Shown: one piece after another, positions 57,584-64,000 of the stretch
How the letters are laid out: each line of letters starts with the position of its first letter
Numbering within the stretch: the stretch's first letter is position 1
Assembly (NCBI RefSeq): GCF_007904105.1
Contig: NZ_CP042325.1
Coordinates: 1,798,001 to 1,862,000 of the forward strand
Origin: Corynebacterium sp. sy039
Lineage (GTDB): Bacteria; Actinomycetota; Actinomycetes; Mycobacteriales; Mycobacteriaceae
Direction of reading: 5' to 3'
DNA length: 64,000 nucleotides
Notes under the pieces: model-generated
Databases searched by the model: none
The model's input: only the letters and a program-made list of their open reading frames with translations
Told to the model about the DNA's origin: nothing
Program-made: the position numbers and the translations under genes

Positions 57584-58969
57584 CTAAAACAGCTCAGTTG
57601 CGAAAACTTGCCCACCCGATTGCTCAAACTCCACCCGAGCTGCCTGCAATAACTGTGCATCATAAACACCATCAAGCACCACCGCAGCAAGACCAATGCT
57701 GCCATCACGCATTGCACGATAGGCTGCTGGAGAAATCGCAGCTTGAGCAAAGTCTGTGGTATGCAAAGCCACACCAGAATCAGAAACAGCAATCATGGGG
57801 TGAATACCAGGAATAATCTGGCTCACATTACCAAAATCTGTCGAAGCAGCAACCGTATCTGGCACTACCCCCGCAGGCACTGGATTGCGCTGACAACCCT
57901 GTTGAGCACGAGTCCAGCTTTGCGCCAAAACATGATTATTACGCACTGGCAAAGTAGCGGGATTATCATCCCATTCAATGCGCACTGCACAGCCTGTCAT
58001 CAAGGCAGCACCGTGCATAATATCTTCAATGCGCTCAGATAAATCTACGAGCGTGGGAATCATCGTCGAACGCACATTGAGTTCCATAATTGCACTATCG
58101 ACGATAATCGATGGGCGTTTGCCGCCATCGGCAATAATGGCATGCACTCGGTCTGAGGGCGGCATTTGCTGACGCAATAACCCAATGCCCTGATAAGCCA
58201 AAGAGGCGGCGTCGAGAGCATTTCTGCCCATAAAAGGCTGCGCACTGGCATGGGCAGCAATTCCACTGAACGTGACCTTGAGAAATCTGCGCCCTACCCA
58301 AGCGTGCTCTGCCACATCCATATTGAATGGGTGCACCATCACTGCGGCATCACATTCACGGAATGCGCCCTGCTCAATCATAAGCTGCTTACCTGAACCG
58401 CCTTCTTCAGCAGGCGTGCCGTAAAGAACTACTCGGGCGGCTGCGTTATTTTCTGCAAGCACCTGCCGTGCTGCTAAATATGCGCCTATGCCGCTGGCCG
58501 CAATGATATTGTGCCCACAGGCGTGACCGATGCCCGGAAGGGCATCATACTCTGCACAAATAGCAATGGTGGGGTGAGTGTTTTCCTCAAAATCCTGGCT
58601 TGCCCACTCGCTGCGAAACGCTGTGTCCAATCCATAGCAACCATGATCTACCTGGCAGCCATGCTTTTCTAGAATACGCACTAATAGTGCCGAGGATTGA
58701 TACTCCGCAAAACCTTCCTCAGGGTGAGCATGAAGCTCACGGACAATCTGCGCTAGATCCTCTTCGAGCTGTTCTACTACTGCGACAACACGCTCATGCC
58801 ATTGCGAGGGTGCGCCGTGGAAAGCGGTGGCAGCAGTCTCTTTCCCTTTTTCAGTGCTTTCGACGCTGCGTCGAGCGTCGGTGGCGATTTTCTCTGAGAG
58901 GTAGTCGAGGTAGGCAGTTGAGGGGGTTTGAGGTTTGTCCGGTAATTTTTTACTTTGCTCACTGGTCAT
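57584..58969 (-). CDS. M20 family amidohydrolase (AbgA/AbgB-like)
   Basis: A 461-residue metallohydrolase. RELHAHPEEGFAEYQSS, AICAEYDALPGIGHACGHNIIAA (metal ligands), YGTPAEEGGSGKQLMIEQGAF and HPFNMDVAEHAW, then FSGIAAHASAQPFMGRNALDAA in the lid domain. It probably cleaves an amide such as an acyl- or aminobenzoyl-amino acid in the cytoplasm. abgT follows 53 bases downstream, and the two form a likely unit. Start ATG at 58969 has a TAACTT -10 six bases before and no clear ribosome binding site. Confidence 0.9.
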   Translation of the reverse strand: MTSEQSKKLPDKPQTPSTAYLDYLSEKIATDARRSVESTEKGKETAATAFHGAPSQWHERVVAVVEQLEEDLAQIVRELHAHPEEGFAEYQSSALLVRILEKHGCQVDHGCYGLDTAFRSEWASQDFEENTHPTIAICAEYDALPGIGHACGHNIIAASGIGAYLAARQVLAENNAAARVVLYGTPAEEGGSGKQLMIEQGAFRECDAAVMVHPFNMDVAEHAWVGRRFLKVTFSGIAAHASAQPFMGRNALDAASLAYQGIGLLRQQMPPSDRVHAIIADGGKRPSIIVDSAIMELNVRSTMIPTLVDLSERIEDIMHGAALMTGCAVRIEWDDNPATLPVRNNHVLAQSWTRAQQGCQRNPVPAGVVPDTVAASTDFGNVSQIIPGIHPMIAVSDSGVALHTTDFAQAAISPAAYRAMRDGSIGLAAVVLDGVYDAQLLQAARVEFEQSGGQVFATELF

Positions 58970-58975
58970 GTTCCA

Positions 58976-58981
58976 AAGTTA
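58976..58981 (-). promoter_or_regulatory. -10 element of the amidohydrolase gene (leaderless)
   Basis: TAACTT on the minus strand ends six bases before ATG 58969, matching the spacing seen for phoU and cstA. Confidence 0.35.
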
Positions 58982-59052
58982 GCACAGCTGGGGTGCTAAT
59001 TCTCTGGTGAGCCAAGGCGGTAGTGTTCGTGGGGCTTTTGTGGTGGAATAGC

Positions 59053-59079
59053 AAAAACCGCCCTCTGCGGGGCGGTTTT
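59053..59079 (-). terminator. Terminator after rpsQ
   Basis: AAAACCGCCC/GGGCGGTTTT pairs over 10 bp with TCTGC in the loop. The minus strand has TTTTTGC after it. It ends the rpsJ-rpsQ ribosomal operon. Confidence 0.85.
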
Positions 59080-59103
59080 GCAAATAGTGATTGCGGAAAA
59101 CTC

Positions 59104-59382
59104 TTAGCGAGCTTTTTCGATAATCTCTACCAAACGGAAGTGCTTGTCCTTGGATAGTGGACGAGTTTCCTCGATACGTACGTGATCGCCTACACCAGCG
59201 ATTTCTTCCTCATCGTGAGCTTTCACTTTGGAGTTGGTACGAATCGTCTTACCGTATAGAGAGTGCTGCTTACGGTTTTCGAGCTCAACTACGATGGTTT
59301 TCTGCATTTTGTCAGAAACAACGTAGCCGGTGCGAACTTTACGAGCACCCTTTTCTTTCTTGTTCACGTTTGCCTCACTCAT
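59104..59382 (-). CDS. rpsQ: 30S ribosomal protein S17
   Basis: 92 residues. A 16S rRNA-binding OB-fold protein: [36 protein letters not shown] is the S17 signature. Starts at ATG 59382, two bases after rpmC. Last gene before the terminator at 59053-59079. Confidence 0.97.
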   Translation of the reverse strand: MSEANVNKKEKGARKVRTGYVVSDKMQKTIVVELENRKQHSLYGKTIRTNSKVKAHDEEEIAGVGDHVRIEETRPLSKDKHFRLVEIIEKAR

Positions 59383-59384
59383 GA

Positions 59385-59615
59385 TTAAGCCTCAGCTCCC
59401 GGAACCACAGACAAGCCCAGTTCACGCTCGCGGATAACGGTGAAGATGCGGGCGATGTCGCGCTTGACCGTGCGTAGGCGACGGTTATTGGTTAATTGAC
59501 CTGTTGCGGCTTGGAAGCGCAAGTTGAATAGCTCTTCTTTAGCCTCAGCCAGCCTGGTCTTTAGCTCCTCGGTGTTTAGCTCGCGAAGCTCATGTGCAGG
59601 GGTACCGGTAGCCAT
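59385..59615 (-). CDS. rpmC: 50S ribosomal protein L29
   Basis: 76 residues. Two-helix protein at the exit tunnel: [46 protein letters not shown] is the L29 signature. Its ATG overlaps the final base of rplP. Confidence 0.97.
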   Translation of the reverse strand: MATGTPAHELRELNTEELKTRLAEAKEELFNLRFQAATGQLTNNRRLRTVKRDIARIFTVIRERELGLSVVPGAEA

Positions 59616-60031
59616 TAGAACTGGTCCTCCTTCTTAACAATGCGAACCTTGCAAGGTAGTTTCTGACCTGCGCGGCGTAGAGCTTCTAGTGCGATTTCCT
59701 CGTTAGGGTAGCTCATCTCGAAGAGAATGCGACCTGGCTTAACGTTGGCGATCCACTTCTCCACTGGACCTTTACCTGAACCCATACGAACACCAAGTGG
59801 TTTTTGGGTCAAAGGACGGTCTGGGAAGATGTTGATCCACACTTTACCACCACGTTTAACGTGACGGTTGATAGCAATACGCGCAGATTCGATCTGGCGG
59901 TTGGTGATGTAAGCAGGCTCTAGTGCCTGGATACCGTAATCACCGAAATTGATGCGGTTACCGCCTTTGGACACACCAGAACGAGTTGGACGGTGCTGGC
60001 GGCGGTACTTTACGCGCTTAGGGATAAGCAT
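59615..60031 (-). CDS. rplP: 50S ribosomal protein L16
   Basis: 138 residues, the standard length. [15 protein letters not shown] at the N-terminus and [17 protein letters not shown] are L16 hallmarks; it shapes the A-site tRNA pocket. Three bases follow rpsC. Confidence 0.98.
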   Translation of the reverse strand: MLIPKRVKYRRQHRPTRSGVSKGGNRINFGDYGIQALEPAYITNRQIESARIAINRHVKRGGKVWINIFPDRPLTQKPLGVRMGSGKGPVEKWIANVKPGRILFEMSYPNEEIALEALRRAGQKLPCKVRIVKKEDQF

Positions 60032-60034
60032 TTC

Positions 60035-60775
60035 TTAGCCCTCCTGCTTCTGTTCAGCACGGTTGCGACGTTGGCGACTACGAGGACGCCCGTTGCCACC
60101 GCGGTTGCGGCGTTGTTCAGATGCGTTGATTTCGCTCTCACGACGACCACCGACAACGTCACCCTTGTAGATCCACACCTTAACGCCAATGCGTCCGAAA
60201 GTGGTGTGAGCCTCGTAGATACCGTAGTCGATTTCTGCACGGAGAGTGTGCAATGGAACGCGACCCTCGTGGTAACGCTCGGTACGTGCCATTTCAGCAC
60301 CGCCAAGACGACCAGAGCATACAACTTTAATACCCTTTACGTGAGGTTGGCGCATTGCACCTTGGATTGCTTTACGCATCGCGCGACGGAATGCCACACG
60401 GTTGGTCAGCTGCTCAGCAATAGACTGCGCTACGAGCTGAGCGTTAGCATCAACATTCTTTACCTCGAGGATGTTGAGGGCAACTTGCTTGCCGGTGAGC
60501 TTTTCGAGCTCACGACGCAAACGATCTGCCTCAGATCCACGACGACCAATAACAATACCTGGGCGTGCGGTGTGAATATCAACGCGAACTCGATCACGGG
60601 TGCGCTCGATGACGATGTCAGCAAGACCAGCGCGATCTAGAGTGTTGGTGAGGAACTCGCGGATTTTGATGTCTTCTGCGAGGTACTCAGCATAGTTTTT
60701 GTCGGCGTACCAGTGGGACTTCCAGTCGGAAGTAATGCCCAACCGGAGGCCGTGCGGGTGGATTTTCTGGCCCAC
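60035..60775 (-). CDS. rpsC: 30S ribosomal protein S3
   Basis: 246 residues. [15 protein letters not shown] start, the KH domain with [20 protein letters not shown], and the C-terminal basic, Arg/Gly tail ([22 protein letters not shown]). Binds the head of the small subunit near the mRNA entry. Stop and rplV start overlap (60775). Confidence 0.98.
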   Translation of the reverse strand: MGQKIHPHGLRLGITSDWKSHWYADKNYAEYLAEDIKIREFLTNTLDRAGLADIVIERTRDRVRVDIHTARPGIVIGRRGSEADRLRRELEKLTGKQVALNILEVKNVDANAQLVAQSIAEQLTNRVAFRRAMRKAIQGAMRQPHVKGIKVVCSGRLGGAEMARTERYHEGRVPLHTLRAEIDYGIYEAHTTFGRIGVKVWIYKGDVVGGRRESEINASEQRRNRGGNGRPRSRQRRNRAEQKQEG

Positions 60776-61140
60776 TACTTGGCCCCTTCCTTCTGGCTCT
60801 CGACAACCACAGTGATGTGGCTGGTGCGCTTACGGATCTGGAATGCACGACCCTGTGCGCGTGGACGGAAACGCTTCATTGTTGGTCCTTCATCAGCAAA
60901 TGCTTCAGAAACAACCAGTGAACGGCGATCCAAGCCGAAGTTGTTTTCTGCATTTGCTGCAGCAGATGCAACAACTTTAGCAACCGGCTCTGAAGCAGCT
61001 TGTGGCGCATACTTCAAGATAGCCAATGCTTCTTCGACGGACTTGCCGCGTACTAGATCAATCACGCGACGAGCTTTCATCGGAGAGACACGGACGAAAC
61101 GAGCGGTTGCGCGTGCTGAAGTGATATCTACTTCACTCAT
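60775..61140 (-). CDS. rplV: 50S ribosomal protein L22
   Basis: 121 residues. [34 protein letters not shown] and the tunnel-lining loop near [19 protein letters not shown] match L22, which reaches the exit tunnel where macrolides bind. Translationally coupled to rpsC. Confidence 0.98.
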   Translation of the reverse strand: MSEVDITSARATARFVRVSPMKARRVIDLVRGKSVEEALAILKYAPQAASEPVAKVVASAAANAENNFGLDRRSLVVSEAFADEGPTMKRFRPRAQGRAFQIRKRTSHITVVVESQKEGAK

Positions 61141-61143
61141 CGC

Positions 61144-61419
61144 TTATCGACGTCCCTTCTTGTCCTGGATGTGACCCTTAAAGGTCTTGGTTGGTGCAAA
61201 CTCGCCCAACTTGTGTCCGACCATTGAATCATCCACGAACACTGGTACGTGCTTGCGTCCATCGTGGACAGCAAAGGTGTGACCAATGAAGTCTGGAAGA
61301 ATGGTAGAACGGCGAGACCAGGTCTTGATAACCTGCTTGGTTCCCTTTTCGTTTTGAGCATCAACTTTTGCGAGGAGGTGCTCATCGACGAATGGACCTT
61401 TCTTAAGGCTGCGTGGCAT
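61144..61419 (-). CDS. rpsS: 30S ribosomal protein S19
   Basis: 91 residues. [16 protein letters not shown] and [13 protein letters not shown] are S19 hallmarks; it contacts S13 at the head of the small subunit. Sits between rplB and rplV. Confidence 0.98.
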   Translation of the reverse strand: MPRSLKKGPFVDEHLLAKVDAQNEKGTKQVIKTWSRRSTILPDFIGHTFAVHDGRKHVPVFVDDSMVGHKLGEFAPTKTFKGHIQDKKGRR

Positions 61420-61435
61420 CTTTCGTTACCTCCTC

Positions 61436-62278
61436 TTAGCGCTTCTTGCTGCTCTTCGTCTTACGACGAGAAACAATCATGTTGTTGCTATAACGGTTAG
61501 GGTTGCGAGTGCGACCCTCTTTCTTACCCCAAGGGGATACTGGGTGACGTCCACCGGAGGTCTTACCCTCACCACCACCATGTGGGTGATCCACAGGGTT
61601 CATGACGACACCACGAACGGTTGGGCGTACGCCCTTCCAGCGCATACGTCCAGCTTTACCCCAGCGGATGTTGATCTGATCGGCGTTTCCGACTTCACCA
61701 ACGGTTGCGCGGCAACGGATGTCAACACGGCGGATTTCTGAAGAAGGCATACGCAAGATAGCGTATTTACCTGCTTTACCCAGCAACTGGATAGAAGAAC
61801 CAGCAGAACGAGCTAGTTTTGCACCAGCGCCTGGCTTGAGTTCTACGTTGTGGATAACAGTACCAGCTGGGATATTGCGCAATGGCAAGTTGTTTCCAAC
61901 TTTAATATCTGCATTTGGGCCAGCCTCAACCATTTGTCCTTGGGTAAGACCCTTTGGTGCTACGATGTAGCGCTTTTCACCATCGATGTAGTGAAGCAAT
62001 GCGATATTTGCAGTACGGTTTGGATCGTACTCAATATGCGCAACCTTTGCTGGGATACCGTCTTTGTCGTTACGACGGAAGTCGATGAGACGGTACTGGC
62101 GCTTGTGTCCACCACCCTTGTGGCGAACGGTGATGTGACCGTGTACGTTACGGCCACCTTTCTTTGGAAGTGGGCGCACCAAAGATTTTTCCGGCTTCGA
62201 GCGAGTGATTTCGTCGAAAGTGGAAACAGAACTCTGGCGACGACCTGGAGTTGTCGGCTTGTATTTACGAATAGCCAT
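61436..62278 (-). CDS. rplB: 50S ribosomal protein L2
   Basis: 280 residues. The N-terminal RNA-binding region ([14 protein letters not shown]), [17 protein letters not shown] and the C-terminal [23 protein letters not shown] loop with the conserved His match L2, required for subunit joining and peptidyl transfer. Confidence 0.98.
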   Translation of the reverse strand: MAIRKYKPTTPGRRQSSVSTFDEITRSKPEKSLVRPLPKKGGRNVHGHITVRHKGGGHKRQYRLIDFRRNDKDGIPAKVAHIEYDPNRTANIALLHYIDGEKRYIVAPKGLTQGQMVEAGPNADIKVGNNLPLRNIPAGTVIHNVELKPGAGAKLARSAGSSIQLLGKAGKYAILRMPSSEIRRVDIRCRATVGEVGNADQINIRWGKAGRMRWKGVRPTVRGVVMNPVDHPHGGGEGKTSGGRHPVSPWGKKEGRTRNPNRYSNNMIVSRRKTKSSKKR

Positions 62279-62302
62279 AGTTTGTCCTTACCTCGACCTT
62301 TC

Positions 62303-62608
62303 TTAAGCGGCTGATCCGCCGAAGATGTCGATTGCGTCGCTGCCCTCACGAAGTGTCACATAAGCGCGCTTTGTTGCTTTACGAGTACCGAAACCAGTGC
62401 GGGAACGCTTACGCTTACCTGCACGGTTAAGAGTATTAACGGAAGCAACTTTCACGCCGAAGATTTGCTCAACAGCAATCTTGATTTCAGTCTTATTTGC
62501 AGTTGGAGCTACGAAGAAAACGTAGGTGTTTTCTTCCATGAGTCCATAAGACTTTTCAGATACAACAGGGGCGAGAATGATGTCTCGTGGATCTGTAATT
62601 TTAGCCAT
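62303..62608 (-). CDS. rplW: 50S ribosomal protein L23
   Basis: 101 residues. [30 protein letters not shown] and [22 protein letters not shown] match L23, docking site of trigger factor and SRP at the exit tunnel. Its start ATG shares the last base of the rplD frame. Confidence 0.98.
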   Translation of the reverse strand: MAKITDPRDIILAPVVSEKSYGLMEENTYVFFVAPTANKTEIKIAVEQIFGVKVASVNTLNRAGKRKRSRTGFGTRKATKRAYVTLREGSDAIDIFGGSAA

Positions 62609-63258
62609 TACTTCTCCTCCTCTTTCGCCGCAGTACGGTCGATGAAAGCGTTAAGAGCTTCGAGAGAGAAGATAACGTCATCAGACTTGAGTACGTCGTA
62701 AGTATTCAACTGGTCATCGTGCAAAATGTGCACACCTGGCAAGTTGCGAGCACTCTTCTGTGAGGTTACATCTTCACGACCAACAACGAACAATACATTC
62801 TTGCGGTCAGTCAAACGCTCGATGAACGCACGTGCGGACTTGGTTGAAGGGGTCTGACCAGGAACAAGCTCAGATACCACATGAATGCGCTCGTGACGTG
62901 CACGATCGCTCAATGCGCCATAAAGAGCAGCCTTGATCATTTTCTTCGGAGTACGCTGGGAGTAGTCACGTGGCTTAGGGCCATGTGAAATACCACCACC
63001 GGTAAAGTGAGGGGCACGAATCGAACCCTGACGAGCACGACCGGTACCTTTCTGACGGAATGGCTTACGGCCACCACCGCGAACTTCACCACGAGTTTTT
63101 GTTGAATGGGTTCCTTGACGCTTTGCAGCAAGCTGTGCAGTAACAACCTGGTGCATAAGAGCAACAGATGCTTCGCGATCGAAGATGTCTGCAGGTAGTT
63201 CCACTACACCATCAGTCTTGCCTTCAGCGGTGTGAACGTCCAATTTTAGATTGGTCAT
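62608..63258 (-). CDS. rplD: 50S ribosomal protein L4
   Basis: 216 residues. The extended loop [36 protein letters not shown] reaches into the exit tunnel. In E. coli L4 represses this operon; whether it does here is not shown. ATG overlaps the rplC stop by four bases. Confidence 0.97.
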   Translation of the reverse strand: MTNLKLDVHTAEGKTDGVVELPADIFDREASVALMHQVVTAQLAAKRQGTHSTKTRGEVRGGGRKPFRQKGTGRARQGSIRAPHFTGGGISHGPKPRDYSQRTPKKMIKAALYGALSDRARHERIHVVSELVPGQTPSTKSARAFIERLTDRKNVLFVVGREDVTSQKSARNLPGVHILHDDQLNTYDVLKSDDVIFSLEALNAFIDRTAAKEEEK

Positions 63259-63911
63259 GCGTGTGCACCGCCCTTCACTGCGGTCTTAACGGTAACAATG
63301 CCACCACGGTTGCCAGGGATAGCTCCCTTGATCAAAATGAGGTTAGCATCGGCGTCGATTTTCTGAACCTTAAGGTTCTGGGTTGTAACGCGATCTTGAC
63401 CCATGCGACCAGCCATGCGCTTACCCTTGAAGATGCGACCTGGGGTAGCACAAGCACCAATACCACCAACACGGCGGTGAGCTGCTTGGTTACCGTGAGA
63501 TGCACCTTGTCCGGCAAAGCCGTGACGCTTCATACCACCGGCGAAGCCCTTACCTTTGGTGATACCGGTTACATCAACGTAGGTAATTCCCTCGAAGATG
63601 GACGCGGTAACTTCTTGACCAACCTCGTAGCCTGAAACATCGTCGAGACGAATTTCGGTGAGGTGGCGGCGTGGGGTAACACCAGCTTTCTTGAAGTGAC
63701 CAGCTGCAGGCTTATTTACCTTGCGTGGGTCGATCTCGCCATATGCGATTTGGATAGCGTTGTAGCCATCGGTTTCTACAGTGCGAATCTGGGTAACGAC
63801 ACATGGACCAGCTTCAACGACAGTAACCGGGATAACGCGGTTCTCTTCGTCGAAGATCTGAGTCATGCCGAGCTTAGTACCCAGAATGCCCTTGATCTCA
63901 GTTTCACTCAT
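63255..63911 (-). CDS. rplC: 50S ribosomal protein L3
   Basis: 218 residues. [23 protein letters not shown] start and the [33 protein letters not shown] central loop near the peptidyl-transferase centre are characteristic of L3. Thirty-one bases follow rpsJ. Confidence 0.98.
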   Translation of the reverse strand: MSETEIKGILGTKLGMTQIFDEENRVIPVTVVEAGPCVVTQIRTVETDGYNAIQIAYGEIDPRKVNKPAAGHFKKAGVTPRRHLTEIRLDDVSGYEVGQEVTASIFEGITYVDVTGITKGKGFAGGMKRHGFAGQGASHGNQAAHRRVGGIGACATPGRIFKGKRMAGRMGQDRVTTQNLKVQKIDADANLILIKGAIPGNRGGIVTVKTAVKGGAHA

Positions 63912-63942
63912 TATTTATTCTCCGCTGCCAAATTTTCGTCGA

Positions 63943-64000
63943 TCACTGGATATTCACATCGACGCTAGCTGGAAGATCGATGCGCATAAGTGCATCAACC
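63943..64000 (-). CDS. rpsJ: 30S ribosomal protein S10, C-terminal part
   Basis: Only the last 18 codons are in the window: VDALMRIDLPASVDVNIQ then TGA. This is the S10 C-terminus, confirming the usual order rpsJ-rplC-rplD-rplW-rplB-rpsS-rplV-rpsC-rplP-rpmC-rpsQ. The start lies beyond the right end. Confidence 0.9.
   Translation of the reverse strand, partial: VDALMRIDLPASVDVNIQ

Overview
The window looks like chromosomal DNA from a Corynebacterium of fairly low GC (roughly half), probably close to the C. diphtheriae group; the species cannot be fixed from sequence alone. The genus call rests on a mycothiol synthase (mshD), a mycothiol-type DsbA/nitroreductase, a truncated globin O, a CopD-CtaG fusion, an actinobacterial rrn leader motif, a DtxR/IdeR-type operator and a cysteine-free L36. 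No phage, insertion sequence or CRISPR array is visible.

Layout. 0.4-1.6 kb: rpmJ and nadE, divergent. 1.7-5.3 kb: two tandem paralogous secreted proteins, each with a run of ten C on the coding strand inside the signal peptide; both read out of frame here. 5.4-9.0 kb: MFS exporter, SPOUT rRNA methyltransferase, tRNA-Gly, a small HTH protein and an unrecognised membrane protein with an acidic tail. 9.1-21.4 kb: housekeeping genes (rpiB, mycothiol nitroreductase, pepN, metB, mscS, glbO, thioesterase, ettA, an SSB paralogue, ctaG-copD). 21.5-28.2 kb: tRNA-Arg, pcp and a complete rRNA operon (16S-23S-5S, minus strand, no spacer tRNA). 28.2-33.4 kb: a Fic protein with twin palindromic operators and a DtxR-controlled siderophore ABC operon. 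33.5-36.4 kb: two secreted Ala/Pro/Lys-rich paralogues (one with a G9 tract) and a class F-like sortase. 36.5-46.6 kb: CoA-transferase, dihydrouridine synthase, phoU, a YhgE/Pip membrane protein and pstSCAB, with pstA frameshifted. 46.8-59.0 kb: mshD, LmeA-like protein, diacylglycerol kinase, nitrobindin-like protein, pabC, ygfZ, DUF3073, cstA-ybdD, abgT and an M20 amidohydrolase. 59.1-64.0 kb: the S10 ribosomal operon (rpsJ end to rpsQ), minus strand, leaving the window on the right.

Functional links. The phosphate genes (pstSCAB, phoU) surround the YhgE gene. The siderophore receptor, two permeases and ATPase form a four-gene unit with a DtxR box between the -35 and -10. AbgT and the M20 amidohydrolase fit an import-and-cleave pair for acylated amino acids or aminobenzoyl-glutamate. 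Several genes appear to be leaderless: a TAnnnT-like hexamer lies 6-8 bases before the start codon and there is no ribosome binding site.

The most notable signal is the set of homopolymeric G/C tracts (10, 10 and 9) in three genes for secreted proteins. It looks like a contingency, on/off surface system, a mode of control not usually associated with corynebacteria. The pstA frameshift also sits in a short G run, so indel sequencing error must be excluded before either reading is trusted.
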